A stretch of 64,000 bases of DNA from Paraprevotella xylaniphila YIT 11841 (GTDB lineage: Bacteria > Bacteroidota > Bacteroidia > Bacteroidales > Bacteroidaceae). Both the position numbers and the translations under genes were made by a program. This document shows, piece by piece, positions 1 through 10,722 of this stretch (positions within the stretch are counted from its first letter, which is position 1; each line of letters begins with the position of its first letter). The DNA is taken from NCBI RefSeq assembly GCF_000205165.1, contig NZ_GL883812.1:1-64000 (forward strand), written 5' to 3'. Below the pieces are notes generated by a model. That model was not told the DNA's origin and made no database searches. It worked only from the letters and a program-made list of their open reading frames with translations.

Positions 1-21
1 CCGCATTTCACTTTTTTGTAG

Positions 22-29
22 TAACTTTG
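22..29 (+). promoter_or_regulatory. Bacteroidales -7 promoter box for guaA
   Basis: TAACTTTG followed by C fits the Bacteroidetes -7 consensus TAnnTTTG. It lies 27 bases before the guaA ATG, so transcription would start near 36. The -33 element would fall at or before the window edge and cannot be judged. Confidence 0.55.
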
Positions 30-56
30 CGCACAAAATCAGATAAAAATCTTTTT

Positions 57-1580
57 ATGCAACAGAAAATCATCATTCTTGATTTCGGGTCACAGACTAC
101 ACAGCTTATCGGACGTCGTGTCCGGGAGTTGGATACCTTCTGTGAGATATTGCCTTATAACAAGTTCCCGAAAGAAGATCCGTCGGTTATCGGTGTGATT
201 TTAAGCGGTTCGCCTTTCAGCGTATATGATAAGGAGGCGTTTAAAATTGACTTGGACGAAATTCGCGGGAAATATCCGATATTGGGTATTTGCTATGGCG
301 CGCAGTTCATGAGTTATACTTTGGGCGGCAATGTGGAACCGGCTGGGACGCGTGAGTACGGGCGTGCCAATTTGGTTTCGTTCGACAAGGAGAATCCTTT
401 GTTCAAGGGATTTGAGGAGCACTCCCAGGTGTGGATGAGCCATGGCGATACTATTACGAAATTGCCCGAGGGCTTTAAGGTGATAGCTTCTACCGACAAA
501 GTCGTGAACGCCGCTTATCAGGCAGAGGGAGAACCGCTATGGGGTGTGCAGTTCCATCCGGAAGTGTTTCATTCCGTACAGGGAACGCTGTTGCTGAAAA
601 ACTTTGTAGTGGACATTTGCGGCAGCAAGCAGGATTGGAGTGCGGCTTCGTTCGTAGACACTACGGTGGCCGAGTTGAAAGCGCAGTTGGGAGACGACCG
701 GGTGATTCTCGGATTGAGCGGTGGTGTGGATTCTTCCGTGGCCGCAGTGTTGCTGAACAAGGCTATCGGTAAGAATCTGACCTGTATCTTCGTAGACCAC
801 GGGATGTTGCGTAAGAACGAGTTCAAGAATGTGTTGCACGACTACGAGTGTCTGGGGCTGAACGTGATTGGCGTGGACGCCAGTGCGAAGTTCTTCAAGG
901 ATTTGGAAGGAGTGACCGATCCGGAGCAGAAGCGTAAGATTATCGGCCGCGACTTCGTGGAGGTGTTCGATGCAGAGGCTCGGAAAATAACCGATGCCAA
1001 GTGGCTAGCGCAGGGAACGATTTATCCCGACCGTATCGAGAGCCTGAATATTACGGGAAAAACAATCAAGAGCCACCACAATGTGGGCGGTTTGCCTGAG
1101 GAGATGAACCTGCAACTTTGTGAACCGTTGAAATGGTTGTTTAAAGACGAGGTGCGCCGCGTAGGGCGGCAGATGGGAATGCCGGAACATTTGATTACCC
1201 GTCATCCGTTCCCCGGACCGGGACTGGCCGTGCGTATCTTGGGTGACATTACGCCGGAGAAGGTACGTGTGTTGCAGGATGCCGACGATATTTTTATCCA
1301 AGGGTTGAGAGACTGGGGGTTGTACGATCAAGTCTGGCAGGCCGGTGTAATCCTGTTGCCCGTGAAAAGCGTAGGCGTGATGGGTGACGAGCGTACGTAT
1401 GAACGCGCTGTAGCCTTGCGTGCCGTGACCAGTACGGATGCAATGACGGCCGATTGGGCACATTTGCCTTACGATTTCATGGCGAAGGTGAGCAATGATA
1501 TAATAAATAAGGTGAAAGGAGTGAACCGTGTATGTTACGACATCTCTTCCAAACCGCCTTCGACGATAGAATGGGAATGA
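57..1580 (+). CDS. guaA: GMP synthase (glutamine-hydrolysing)
   Basis: Converts XMP to GMP with glutamine and ATP, the last step of guanine nucleotide synthesis, in the cytosol. The 507-residue protein has the usual two-part layout: a class I glutamine amidotransferase domain with catalytic Cys79 (GICYGAQ) and the downstream HPE motif, then an ATP-pyrophosphatase domain with the P-loop GLSGGVDSS and the C-terminal dimerisation region ending in KPPSTIEWE, typical of GuaA. An upstream in-frame TTG at 27 overlaps the promoter box, so ATG 57 is the start. A hairpin terminator follows the stop. Confidence 0.97.
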   Translation: MQQKIIILDFGSQTTQLIGRRVRELDTFCEILPYNKFPKEDPSVIGVILSGSPFSVYDKEAFKIDLDEIRGKYPILGICYGAQFMSYTLGGNVEPAGTREYGRANLVSFDKENPLFKGFEEHSQVWMSHGDTITKLPEGFKVIASTDKVVNAAYQAEGEPLWGVQFHPEVFHSVQGTLLLKNFVVDICGSKQDWSAASFVDTTVAELKAQLGDDRVILGLSGGVDSSVAAVLLNKAIGKNLTCIFVDHGMLRKNEFKNVLHDYECLGLNVIGVDASAKFFKDLEGVTDPEQKRKIIGRDFVEVFDAEARKITDAKWLAQGTIYPDRIESLNITGKTIKSHHNVGGLPEEMNLQLCEPLKWLFKDEVRRVGRQMGMPEHLITRHPFPGPGLAVRILGDITPEKVRVLQDADDIFIQGLRDWGLYDQVWQAGVILLPVKSVGVMGDERTYERAVALRAVTSTDAMTADWAHLPYDFMAKVSNDIINKVKGVNRVCYDISSKPPSTIEWE

Positions 1581-1599
1581 CAATCGTATACCCACTATG

Positions 1600-1638
1600 A
1601 GGTAGCCGTGCGTGATATGCGCAGCTACCTTTTCTTTT
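1600..1638 (+). terminator. Rho-independent terminator after guaA
   Basis: AGGTAGC at 1600 pairs with GCTACCT ending at 1630, followed by TTTCTTTT. It sits 20 bases after the guaA stop and just before the ribosome-binding site of the next gene. Confidence 0.65.
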
Positions 1639-1650
1639 ATAAGGAGATAT

Positions 1651-2610
1651 ATGGTGAATGGTAGCATTGGTAGCAGCATCGGATTACCGAAAGTTTCGGT
1701 AGTCATTCCGGTGTATAATGCAGAGGACACGGTTGTAGACTGGATTGACAGTGTACTTGGGCAGGATTTTCCGGATTTGGAAATAATAGTGGTGGATGAT
1801 GGAAGTAATGATGGTAGTGGAGTTTTATGTGACAACTGTGCTAGAAGAGATAGTCGTGTCAAGGTTATCCATCAAAAAAATAAGGGACGTTCTGCTGCGC
1901 GTGGCGTGGGGACGATAATGTCTCAGGCTAAATGGATTGGGTATGTCGATTCGGATGATACGCTTCCAAAGGATGCTATTTCCCGTTTGTATGCCAAGGC
2001 TATTGACGACGTGGATGTTGTTTTGGGGAATGGCTATAAATTTTCGAAGGGAAGGCGGTGCCCTAAGATTTCCATAGAAGAATTCCGTCATATGGTGGTA
2101 AGGGCGGAAGGGCCTATCGGTGTGCCATGGGGATGCTTGTTCCGTCGTTCTGTCTTGACATCTTGGGTGTGGGATATTCCTCGTGAGATCAACATGGGAG
2201 AAGACTACGTGTTTTGGTTAAGGGTCATTTTTCAAACACGTAAGCCCGTGAATGTAATATATGAGAAAGTGTATGACAAAGGGGCGGACACGACATGTGC
2301 GAATTTTAAATGGAACGCAGGTTATGCCTTAGCCATCCATGAATTACGTAAAGGCGCTATTCCCGAGCATTTGTGGGCTACATACATGTCGGATACGATA
2401 AGCGACAGGTTGGTCAACCTCTTGGATGTGGCTTGTTGTCAGCCGTGCCGCTTGTGGAGGCATAGTCGTTTCTACATGGAATTGAAGGAGGATATTGGCA
2501 AGTATGGTTATGACGTGCCATTGAAAACGAAATTATATTTGTTATTACCTTCCTTATGGATGAGGAGGATGTATTCCAAGCTTAGCGATTTAAAAAATAA
2601 GTGGATTTAG
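1651..2610 (+). CDS. Family 2 glycosyltransferase
   Basis: Predicted inverting GT-A glycosyltransferase (GT2), 319 residues. Visible motifs are VSVVIPVYN near residue 15, VVDDGSNDGSG near 48, the metal-binding DSDD near residue 98 and a GEDYVFWLR acceptor-side motif near 183. An in-frame GTG exists at 1612, but ATG 1651 is preceded at the right distance by AAGGAG, a rare strong Shine-Dalgarno here. The next gene is a Wzi-like surface protein, suggesting a role in surface polysaccharide, but donor and acceptor are unknown. No membrane segment is obvious. Confidence 0.85.
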   Translation: MVNGSIGSSIGLPKVSVVIPVYNAEDTVVDWIDSVLGQDFPDLEIIVVDDGSNDGSGVLCDNCARRDSRVKVIHQKNKGRSAARGVGTIMSQAKWIGYVDSDDTLPKDAISRLYAKAIDDVDVVLGNGYKFSKGRRCPKISIEEFRHMVVRAEGPIGVPWGCLFRRSVLTSWVWDIPREINMGEDYVFWLRVIFQTRKPVNVIYEKVYDKGADTTCANFKWNAGYALAIHELRKGAIPEHLWATYMSDTISDRLVNLLDVACCQPCRLWRHSRFYMELKEDIGKYGYDVPLKTKLYLLLPSLWMRRMYSKLSDLKNKWI

Positions 2611-2669
2611 GTTAGAGGAGATGCTGTCTCTTTTTAGGGGGAGGCGGATTATATAAAAGTAATATAAAA

Positions 2670-4178
2670 ATGGTGAAAAAAGTAGGGGCGGTTTTCGGAT
2701 TGGCTGTAGTGTTTTCTTCTATTGTTTGTGCACAAAATGACTCTACATTGGTGTACAATGTGGAAATGTCTGCGAATGCCAGTTCTGGAGATTATGCACC
2801 GTTGTGGTTTACAGCCAACCGGAACGGCCTGTCAAGCCAGGAATCGAACAGTGCTTATTTGCGTGCGGGACTTGCTTACCGTAAATATTTTAATCATGGT
2901 TGGCGGATTGGAGCCGGATTGGATTTGGCTGCGGCCGTGAACAGCCCTTCCGAATTTATCGTGCAACAGGCTTATGCGGACTTTTCGTGGAGAGTTCTTA
3001 ATTTGAGCATCGGGAACAAGGAACGCAATCCGTTGGGGAAGAACCCGCTGTTGAGCAGTGGCGGAATGGTGGAAGGAAATAATGCGCGGCCTGTTCCACA
3101 GGTTAGGGCAGAGATTGCGGATTATTATACGGTACCGGGAACAAAAGGGTGGTTTGCTTTTAAAGGCTATATCGCTTACGGGCGTTTTACGGATGACCGT
3201 TGGCAACGTGATTTTGCGGGGGCAAACCACCAAGCCTACGTGGAAGACATTCTTTATCACAGTAAGGAGTTGATGTTCAAGGTGGGAAACAAGGAAAGGT
3301 TTCCTTTGGAAGCAGAACTCGGCATGCTGATGTCGGCGCAGTTCGGAGGAACGCAGCATACCTTCTCTTTGAAAGACGGTGAGTGGAAAGAGACTGTGTA
3401 CGAGATGCCTCATGGATTGAAGAATTATGCCAAAGTTTTCTTGGCCCAAGCCGGGGGAGACGGCACTACCGGGGGAGATCAGGTGAATGTGGAAGGCAAT
3501 CATGTGGGCAGTTGGAACTTTGCGTTGAATTATTATTGGCGCGATTGGAAGTTCCGTGCATATTATGAACATTTCTTTGACGACCATTCACAAATGTTCC
3601 TCCAATACGGACGTTGGAAAGACGGGCACTTAGGATTTGAGATTACTTTGCCCCGGAACCGTTGGGTCAATACTTTGCTTTGGGAAGGATTGGCTACGAA
3701 AGACCAGTCGGGTCCTATTTTGTATGACGGAGACGAACGTTTTCCGGGAGCGGCTTTTCCGGGTATGCAAGTAAGTGCTTGTGACGATTACTATAATAAT
3801 TTCTTTTACCAGTCTTGGCAACATTATGGTATGGGAATCGGTAACCCATTGTTGCCCGGACCAATCTACAACCGTGATGGCAGCCTTAAGTTCCGGAGCA
3901 ACCGTGTGCGTGCCAACCATTGGGCTTTCAGCGGGACACCGTCAGACGAGTGGGCCTATCGCGTACTGATGTCATACGCGCTTCATTGGGGAACATACGT
4001 CAATCCTTTGGATAAGATATGCAAACAGTTCAGTTCGCTGTATGAAGTGACGTATTCGCCCAAGGCATTGGCCGGATGGCATTTTTCCGTTTCGGCGGCC
4101 GTGGATCACGGTAATTATCTTGGTAATAGCGGCGGTGGTATGATAACCATAAGAAAGGAGGGAATATGTATAAAATAA
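2670..4178 (+). CDS. Wzi-like capsule assembly outer-membrane protein
   Basis: 502-residue protein with a signal peptide (MVKKVGAVFGLAVVFSSIVCAQ) and many short aromatic/polar alternating strands typical of an outer-membrane beta barrel. The early motif ANRNGLSS followed by a string of barrel strands is what I associate with the Bacteroidetes 'capsule assembly Wzi family'. The family is thought to help retain polysaccharide at the cell surface. It follows a GT2 gene by 60 bases and overlaps the next lipoprotein gene by 13 bases, so the three are probably co-transcribed. Confidence 0.75.
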   Translation: MVKKVGAVFGLAVVFSSIVCAQNDSTLVYNVEMSANASSGDYAPLWFTANRNGLSSQESNSAYLRAGLAYRKYFNHGWRIGAGLDLAAAVNSPSEFIVQQAYADFSWRVLNLSIGNKERNPLGKNPLLSSGGMVEGNNARPVPQVRAEIADYYTVPGTKGWFAFKGYIAYGRFTDDRWQRDFAGANHQAYVEDILYHSKELMFKVGNKERFPLEAELGMLMSAQFGGTQHTFSLKDGEWKETVYEMPHGLKNYAKVFLAQAGGDGTTGGDQVNVEGNHVGSWNFALNYYWRDWKFRAYYEHFFDDHSQMFLQYGRWKDGHLGFEITLPRNRWVNTLLWEGLATKDQSGPILYDGDERFPGAAFPGMQVSACDDYYNNFFYQSWQHYGMGIGNPLLPGPIYNRDGSLKFRSNRVRANHWAFSGTPSDEWAYRVLMSYALHWGTYVNPLDKICKQFSSLYEVTYSPKALAGWHFSVSAAVDHGNYLGNSGGGMITIRKEGICIK

Positions 4179-4612
4179 ATAGTTTGATTTTTAAATGGAT
4201 TTGTGTATGCCTGACCGTCTCATTCTGTTTGTCTTGTACGGACAAGGCACCGGAATATCCTGATTTGGAAGGATATTGGAAACAGGAGAGTATAGAGGAT
4301 GAGGCTACGGACGGGCATTCGGAATGTAATCGTCTGTTTTGGGCATTTCAGCTCGGTGTGTCCGAGATTCGGGATTTGGGTGGTAACGGTTATGGGACGT
4401 ACGTGTGTAGGTATGATTATAATGAAGGTTCCGCAACTTTGCGTATGTATAATTTCAGGGTAAAAGGGAATCCGTCTCAAGAGGCGGATGTAGATAAGCT
4501 GAAGCTTTTTGGCATACCTTCCGGAGATGTGACTTTTGAGGTCGTGCGGCTCGATGGTGACCGTATGGTGCTTCGCTCATCAGGGACTTCCTTGTATTTC
4601 CGTTCCTTTTAA
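4166..4612 (+). CDS. Small lipocalin-like lipoprotein
   Basis: 148 residues with a lipoprotein signal: a hydrophobic stretch ending CLTVSFCLSC, the final Cys being the likely acylation site. The mature part starts with LEGYWKQESIEDE and contains short beta strands ending VLRSSGTSLYFRSF, the style of Bacteroidetes lipocalin-like/DUF5004-type lipoproteins. It overlaps the end of the Wzi-like gene and has a strong ribosome-binding site (AGGAGGG) inside that gene, suggesting coupling. Ligand and function unknown. Confidence 0.65.
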   Translation: MYKINSLIFKWICVCLTVSFCLSCTDKAPEYPDLEGYWKQESIEDEATDGHSECNRLFWAFQLGVSEIRDLGGNGYGTYVCRYDYNEGSATLRMYNFRVKGNPSQEADVDKLKLFGIPSGDVTFEVVRLDGDRMVLRSSGTSLYFRSF

Positions 4613-4652
4613 TTTTTTCCTTTTTTATATGCTCTATTTCAAAAGAAATTCA

Positions 4653-4660
4653 TAAATTTG
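4653..4660 (+). promoter_or_regulatory. -7 promoter box for gapA with about 100-base leader
   Basis: TAAATTTG followed by C fits the Bacteroidales -7 consensus. It predicts a 5' leader of about 100 bases before the gapA ATG at 4769; the leader has a small AGCC/GGCT hairpin near 4670. Confidence 0.55.
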
Positions 4661-4756
4661 CAGTGCGCAAGCCGAGAGAAGGCTGACTTCAAAATATTCG
4701 TGCTGCAAAATATTAGAAAAGAGTTAGATAACTTATATTAGAACCTTTAATTTTAA

Positions 4757-5779
<1,023 letters not shown>

Positions 5780-5803
5780 TTCCCTTTGCTACGATAAAAA
5801 TGA

Positions 5804-5836
5804 AGCCATCCTCCTTTTGAGAGGGTGGCTTTTTTC
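5804..5836 (+). terminator. Terminator after gapA, overlapping the miaA promoter
   Basis: AGCCATCCTC pairs with GAGGGTGGCT (one G-T pair) around a short loop, followed by TTTTTT. The loop TTTTG is placed to act as the -33 element of the next promoter, so terminator and promoter share sequence. Confidence 0.75.
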
Positions 5837-5845
5837 GTATCTTTG
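5815..5845 (+). promoter_or_regulatory. Promoter for miaA
   Basis: TTTTG at 5815-5819 and TATCTTTG at 5838-5845 are 18 bases apart, close to the -33/-7 arrangement of Bacteroidales promoters. The -33 part lies in the loop of the gapA terminator. Confidence 0.6.
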
Positions 5846-5879
5846 CTTTCATTATTATAATATGGTAAACGATGATACG

Positions 5880-6794
5880 ATGAACTATGACCTTATTACG
5901 ATATTAGGGCCTACGGCGTCGGGAAAGACTGCATTAGCTGTGGCTTTGGCCTGCGAACTGAAGACGGAGATAATCAGTGGTGACAGTCGGCAGGTGTACA
6001 GGCGTATGGATTTGGGAACCGGAAAAGACTTGAAAGACTATGTCATCAATGGTTGTTCTGTTCCTTATCATTTGATTGATATAGTAGAACCGGGTACGAA
6101 ATATAATTTGTTTGAGTATCAGCGGGACTTCTTGAAAGTTTATGAAGCGTTGAAAGCACGTCGTATGCTTCCTATATTATGTGGAGGTACAGGCTTATAT
6201 ATCGAGTCCGTGTTGAAAGGATATAACCTGATGCCCGTACCGGAAAATCCGGATTTGCGTGCAAACTTGGCTCGAAAGAGCCTCCCCGAACTGACAAAGA
6301 TACTGGGTTCATATAAGGTGCTTCATAATACGACGGATGTCGATACCGTGAAACGTGCGATACGCGCGATAGAAATAGAGGAGTATTATCGTTTGCATCC
6401 TACGGAGGCGAGGGCTTTTCCCGAAATCCGTTCCTTGGTCATAGGGGTGGACATAGAGCGGGATTTGAGACGTAAAAAAATAACAGAACGTCTAAGGCAA
6501 CGTTTGGATGAGGGGATGGTTGATGAGATAAAAAGGCTGTTAGACGAGGGGATACCGGCGGAAGACCTGATATATTATGGCTTGGAGTATAAGTATCTGA
6601 CACGATACGTACTCGGAGAGCTGACGTATGAGGAGATGTTCCGTGGTTTGGAAACCGCTATCCATCAGTTTGCCAAGCGACAGATGACTTGGTTCCGCGG
6701 AATGGAGCGCCGTGGCATTAAGATAAACTGGTTGGACGCAGGTTGGCCTATGGAAAAGAAAATCGGTCAGATTCAAGATTGGCTGTGTCCGTGA
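5880..6794 (+). CDS. miaA: tRNA dimethylallyltransferase
   Basis: Transfers dimethylallyl from DMAPP to A37 of tRNAs reading UNN codons. The 304-residue protein has the P-loop GPTASGKT near its N-terminus, then SGDSRQVYRRMDLGTGK, the family's DSxQ/YxxxxIGT region, and a C-terminal KRQMTWFR motif that contacts tRNA. ATG 5862 would add six residues; ATG 5880 places the P-loop at the usual distance. A TTG at 5817 lies in the terminator and is rejected. Bacteroidales often carry more than one miaA paralogue. Confidence 0.93.
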   Translation: MNYDLITILGPTASGKTALAVALACELKTEIISGDSRQVYRRMDLGTGKDLKDYVINGCSVPYHLIDIVEPGTKYNLFEYQRDFLKVYEALKARRMLPILCGGTGLYIESVLKGYNLMPVPENPDLRANLARKSLPELTKILGSYKVLHNTTDVDTVKRAIRAIEIEEYYRLHPTEARAFPEIRSLVIGVDIERDLRRKKITERLRQRLDEGMVDEIKRLLDEGIPAEDLIYYGLEYKYLTRYVLGELTYEEMFRGLETAIHQFAKRQMTWFRGMERRGIKINWLDAGWPMEKKIGQIQDWLCP

Positions 6795-6836
6795 AGATTT
6801 AGAAGAATATTCAAGTAGAGAATAAATAGTTTTGCG

Positions 6837-6844
6837 TATATTTG
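6837..6844 (+). promoter_or_regulatory. -7 promoter box for lipid kinase gene
   Basis: TATATTTG lies 22 bases before the ATG at 6867. An overlapping candidate, TAGTTTTG, is at 6827-6834. No convincing -33 element. Confidence 0.45.
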
Positions 6845-6866
6845 TGCGTTTTTAGTAAATAGGATT

Positions 6867-7793
6867 ATGGAACCATCAAGATGGGGGATTATATACTGTC
6901 CGAAAGACGGTGTCCGTCACATACATAAAGAGTGGGAGGCTATACGCTCATATTTGACGGAGAAAGGCGTACTTTATGATTTCGTGCAGAGCGAAGGGCC
7001 GAAATCCGTAGAACGCCTGGCGGGTATGCTTGCTTCAAATGGCTATACAACGATTGTCATTGTGGGAGGCGACGCTGCATTAAACCGTGCGTTAAACGGA
7101 GTACTATCGCAAGGAGAGGAGGTTCGTCGAAACGTTGCTTTCGGGGTTATTCCTAACGGTTGGGGAAATGATTTTGCACATTTCTGGGGATTTGAGGAAG
7201 ATAATTACAAGCAAACGATAGATTGGCTGATAAAGCGAAGGGTCCGTAAAGTGGACGTTGGGTATTGTGTGCCGGAGCGGATAGGGGATGCCCATCCCCG
7301 TTTCTTTTTAAATTGTGTGAATGTCGGTTTGGTGGCGAACATTATGAATATCAAGCACAAGACGCGCCGTTTTTGGGGTATGCTGACCCTTTCTCATTTA
7401 TCGTCTATGTTTTTGTTGCTGTTTCAGCGTATGGAACACAAGATGCATTTCAAAGTGAATTTGGATGACATCGAGAAAAGTGTAATGACGGTATGTATCA
7501 GTAGTGCCAGAGGGTATGGCCAGACTCCGAGCGGAGTTCCGTACAATGGATTATTGGATGTTTCAGTCGTGTCGCATCCGGAAATCAGCCAGATGGTGGA
7601 AGCTTTATGGATGCTTTTCCGAGGTCGCTTCTTGAATCATAAAGCCGTAAAGTCGTATAGGACTAAAGAAGTGGACTTTTTTGATAACGGAAAGGCTATG
7701 ATCAGCTTGGACGGAGCGGTATGGGAGAACGGTTCTACGCCCATGAAGATAGGTATACATCAAGAATGGGTGAATTTCATCATACCGGGTTGA
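6867..7793 (+). CDS. Diacylglycerol kinase-family lipid kinase
   Basis: 308-residue protein of the diacylglycerol/sphingosine kinase catalytic family (YegS/DgkB-like). Near residue 65 it has VIVGGDAALNRALNG, the counterpart of the GGDGTxxEVxxG nucleotide loop; Ala replaces the usual Gly-Thr. PNGWGNDFA near 98 matches the family's PxGTxNDFA. The C-terminal half is the beta-sandwich (NGLLDVSVVS). Likely phosphorylates a membrane lipid or sphingoid base at the cytoplasmic face; the substrate cannot be read. Own promoter; convergent with the Crp/Fnr gene 28 bases downstream. Confidence 0.85.
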   Translation: MEPSRWGIIYCPKDGVRHIHKEWEAIRSYLTEKGVLYDFVQSEGPKSVERLAGMLASNGYTTIVIVGGDAALNRALNGVLSQGEEVRRNVAFGVIPNGWGNDFAHFWGFEEDNYKQTIDWLIKRRVRKVDVGYCVPERIGDAHPRFFLNCVNVGLVANIMNIKHKTRRFWGMLTLSHLSSMFLLLFQRMEHKMHFKVNLDDIEKSVMTVCISSARGYGQTPSGVPYNGLLDVSVVSHPEISQMVEALWMLFRGRFLNHKAVKSYRTKEVDFFDNGKAMISLDGAVWENGSTPMKIGIHQEWVNFIIPG

Positions 7794-7820
7794 ACGGCTC
7801 GGAAACAATAATCATGAGAC

Positions 7821-8522
7821 CTATCCTATTTTAGATATCTTTTCCAATCTGTCTTCCGATATGATTTTGATTTTCCGGCCGTCTATCGCGATGATTTTCT
7901 CAGAGGCGAAATTAGTCAATGTACGAATCGCGTTGGAAGTTGTCATGTTGGAGAGGCTGGCCAAGTCTTCACGGGACAGATAGATGCTGAGTGTGCAGCC
8001 ATCTTCTTCCAACCCGTAACTCTCCTTCAAAAACAGAATTGATTCGGCCAACCGTCCCCGTATGTGTTTTTGAGTCAAGTTGACTGTACGTTCGTCGGCT
8101 ATACCCAAATCTACAGATAATTGTTTGATGAAAAACCATGCCAAGTCATTATTGCTACTTACCAACTTCGTGATGGTAGACATGGGAATCATGGCTATCG
8201 TTGAGGCTTCGAATGCGGCAGCGGCAGTCAGAAACTCCTGATGGGCAAAGTACGCACGATAGGCAAAGTATTCTACGGGCTTGATTACGCGGATGATTTG
8301 ATTACGCCCGCTGACACCGTTCTTGAATATTTTTACCTTCCCGGATAAAAGACACATGAGTTGAGTCGGGAATTCACCTTCACTGTAAATCGCTTCGTTC
8401 TTTCTAAATGTATAAACTGTGAGGTTTTCTGTTAAATATTCGCGTTGTCCTGGGGTGAGTGGTTTGCATAAGTCTGAGATTTTTTCTAAAACCTCTTCCT
8501 TGTCCATGTCCTGCTTGACCAT
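7821..8522 (-). CDS. Crp/Fnr-family transcriptional regulator
   Basis: 233 residues: an N-terminal cyclic-nucleotide-binding-like beta roll (about 15-140, with IYSEGEFPTQLMCLLSGKVKIF) and a C-terminal winged helix (about 150-225, LSREDLASLSNMTTSNAIRTL). No Fnr-type cysteine cluster is seen, so an iron-sulfur sensor is unlikely; the ligand is unknown. It is divergent from the glycogen debranching gene across 234 bases, so it may control itself or the glycogen genes, but nothing in the sequence proves this. Confidence 0.9.
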   Translation of the reverse strand: MVKQDMDKEEVLEKISDLCKPLTPGQREYLTENLTVYTFRKNEAIYSEGEFPTQLMCLLSGKVKIFKNGVSGRNQIIRVIKPVEYFAYRAYFAHQEFLTAAAAFEASTIAMIPMSTITKLVSSNNDLAWFFIKQLSVDLGIADERTVNLTQKHIRGRLAESILFLKESYGLEEDGCTLSIYLSREDLASLSNMTTSNAIRTLTNFASEKIIAIDGRKIKIISEDRLEKISKIG

Positions 8523-8556
8523 AAATCAAATCTGCTTCAAATTATGTTTTACAACA

Positions 8557-8564
8557 CAAAATTA
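8557..8564 (-). promoter_or_regulatory. -7 promoter box for the Crp/Fnr gene
   Basis: Reads TAATTTTG on the minus strand, followed by T, 34 bases before the ATG at 8522. Fits TAnnTTTG. Confidence 0.5.
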
Positions 8565-8680
8565 GTAATTCTTGATAGATTCATGAAATCTTAAGGTTAT
8601 AAAAATATGTTTTGCAGCATTTTTTTATGAATCCTTAAAAAAAACTTATTCCTTATGTTCGTGGATAGCCGGATTTTTAT

Positions 8681-8688
8681 TATTTTTG
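8681..8688 (+). promoter_or_regulatory. -7 promoter box for glycogen operon
   Basis: TATTTTTG about 70 bases before the ATG at 8757. Between this and the Crp/Fnr promoter lies an imperfect inverted repeat (GATTCAT at 8579, ATGAATC near 8626) that could be an operator or a hairpin. Confidence 0.45.
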
Positions 8689-8756
8689 GGTTGCATAAAT
8701 AAAAACAGAGACAAAATAAACAGTAAAGTGAAAACCTTATATATAATTTCTAGACT

Positions 8757-10703
8757 ATGAGTTACATTCATTTTGATAAGACTCTGATGACCAATTTGGA
8801 GGAAGCGTTACCCAAAGAGATTTTGAGGTCTAATCGCTCGGGTGCTTATTCTTGTTCTACGATTGTGGATTGTAATACAAGAAAATATCATGGTTTGTTG
8901 GTTGTCCCGATACCGGAATTGGGCGACGAGAATTATGTGTTGTTGTCTTCATTGGATGAGACGGTGGTACAACACGGGGCTGAGTTTAACTTGGGGCTTC
9001 ACAAGTATCAAGGGAACAATTTCAGCCCGAATGGCCATAAGTACATTCGGGAATTTAATTGCGACCAGGTGCCTACTACAATCTATCGTGTAGGAGGAGT
9101 GGTCCTGAAGAAAGAAAAGGTGTTCCAGCATTATGAAAACCGCATTATCATCCGTTATACGCTCTTGGACGCCCATTCCGAAACGACTTTGAAGCTCCGT
9201 CCTTTTCTGGCATTCCGTTGTGTGAGGGAGTACACGCATGAGAACACAAGGGTGAACCGGGACTATCAAGAAGTGCCGAATGGTATCAAGACTTGCATGT
9301 ATGAGGGTTATCCCGAGCTTTACATGCAGTTGAACAAGAAAAACGATTTTGTTTTTCAGCCGGATTGGTATCGAGGCGTGGAGTATCCGAAAGAATTGGA
9401 GAGAGGATATGCCTTTAATGAGGACCTCTATGTGCCCGGTTATTTTGAACTGAAGATAAAAAAAGGCGAGAGTGTGGTATTTTCCGCCGGAGTGTCTGAG
9501 ATAAAGACCACTCAGTTGAGACAGATAGCAGATTTTGAAGCGAAGATTCGTACTCCGAGGGATAATTTCTATCATTGTCTGGTAAATTCTGCACATCAAT
9601 TCTATTATCATGTAGACGGGGAGAATTATATTTTGGCAGGCTATCCCTGGTTTAAGTGCCGTGCGCGTGATATGCTGATTGCTTTGCCGGGATTGACTTT
9701 GGTCAATGAAGAAGTGGAGCAGTTTGAAATGTGCATGAAAACGGTGGAAAAAGGCGTTCGGGAATTTATGGCCGGCGAGCCGTTGAGCGTGAAAATACAT
9801 GAAATAGAACATCCGGATATTCTTTTGTGGGCGGTTTGGTGTATTCAACAATATGGCAAGATTGTTTCTTTGCAGAAATGTGTCGAGAAATACGGACTTC
9901 TGGCAAAGGACATCATGATGTATCTGAGTACAAGTTCCCATCCCAATTTGAAAGTCAGAGACAACGGATTGGTATACGCCCAGGGGAAGAGTAAAGCCGT
10001 GACTTGGATGAACTCGACGGCAAACGGCCGTCCGATAGTACCGCGAAGCGGGTATATCGTGGAGTTCAATGCCTTATGGTATAATGCATTGAAGTTTAGC
10101 GAGGAGATTTGCCGGATGGCTGGCCGAAAGGAAGAGGAACAATATTTTGCAGGGATGGCCGCCAAGGCGGAAAATTCGTTCAGAAAGGTTTTCTTGAACC
10201 AGTATGGATATTTGTTCGATTACGTGGACGAGAAAAACCAAGAACAAGACTGGAGTGTCCGTCCCAATATGATATTTGCCGTGGCACTTGACTATTCTCC
10301 CTTGCCCCTTCCGGAAAAGAAAGCGGTTTTTGATATTTGTACGAAGGAGTTATTGACCCCTAAGGGGCTTCGTTCCCTGAGTCCCAAGAGCGGGGGATAT
10401 AACCCGATGTACGTCGGCCCTCAAGTCCAACGTGACTACGCCTATCATCAAGGTACGGCATGGCCTTGGTTGGCTGGATTTTATATGGAAGCCTGCATGC
10501 GTTTGTATAAAAAGAGCCGTGTAAGTTTTGTGGAACGCGTGTTGGTGGGCTTTGAAGAAGAAATGTTTTCGCATTGTATAGGCACCATACCGGAACTGTT
10601 CGACGGAAACCCACCTTACCATGCCCGAGGGGCCATATCCTTTGCGATGAATGTGGCTGAGATTCTCCGTGTGGTGAAATTAATCGAAAAATATGATATA
10701 TAA
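8757..10703 (+). CDS. Glycogen debranching enzyme (amylo-alpha-1,6-glucosidase family, GH133-like)
   Basis: 648-residue cytosolic enzyme of the bacterial/archaeal glycogen debranching family. The N-terminal domain (about 1-260, YSCSTIVDCNTRKYHGLLV) precedes an (alpha/alpha)6 catalytic domain (about 270-640) with YPWFKCRARDMLIALPGL and a C-terminal GTIPELFDG. It should remove alpha-1,6 branches from glycogen. It is the first gene of a three-gene run with a GT4 glycosyltransferase (19-base gap) and a GH57 protein (16-base gap), an order I associate with Bacteroides glycogen clusters. Confidence 0.92.
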   Translation: MSYIHFDKTLMTNLEEALPKEILRSNRSGAYSCSTIVDCNTRKYHGLLVVPIPELGDENYVLLSSLDETVVQHGAEFNLGLHKYQGNNFSPNGHKYIREFNCDQVPTTIYRVGGVVLKKEKVFQHYENRIIIRYTLLDAHSETTLKLRPFLAFRCVREYTHENTRVNRDYQEVPNGIKTCMYEGYPELYMQLNKKNDFVFQPDWYRGVEYPKELERGYAFNEDLYVPGYFELKIKKGESVVFSAGVSEIKTTQLRQIADFEAKIRTPRDNFYHCLVNSAHQFYYHVDGENYILAGYPWFKCRARDMLIALPGLTLVNEEVEQFEMCMKTVEKGVREFMAGEPLSVKIHEIEHPDILLWAVWCIQQYGKIVSLQKCVEKYGLLAKDIMMYLSTSSHPNLKVRDNGLVYAQGKSKAVTWMNSTANGRPIVPRSGYIVEFNALWYNALKFSEEICRMAGRKEEEQYFAGMAAKAENSFRKVFLNQYGYLFDYVDEKNQEQDWSVRPNMIFAVALDYSPLPLPEKKAVFDICTKELLTPKGLRSLSPKSGGYNPMYVGPQVQRDYAYHQGTAWPWLAGFYMEACMRLYKKSRVSFVERVLVGFEEEMFSHCIGTIPELFDGNPPYHARGAISFAMNVAEILRVVKLIEKYDI

Positions 10704-10722
10704 AGATTAGGAGGAACTGAAT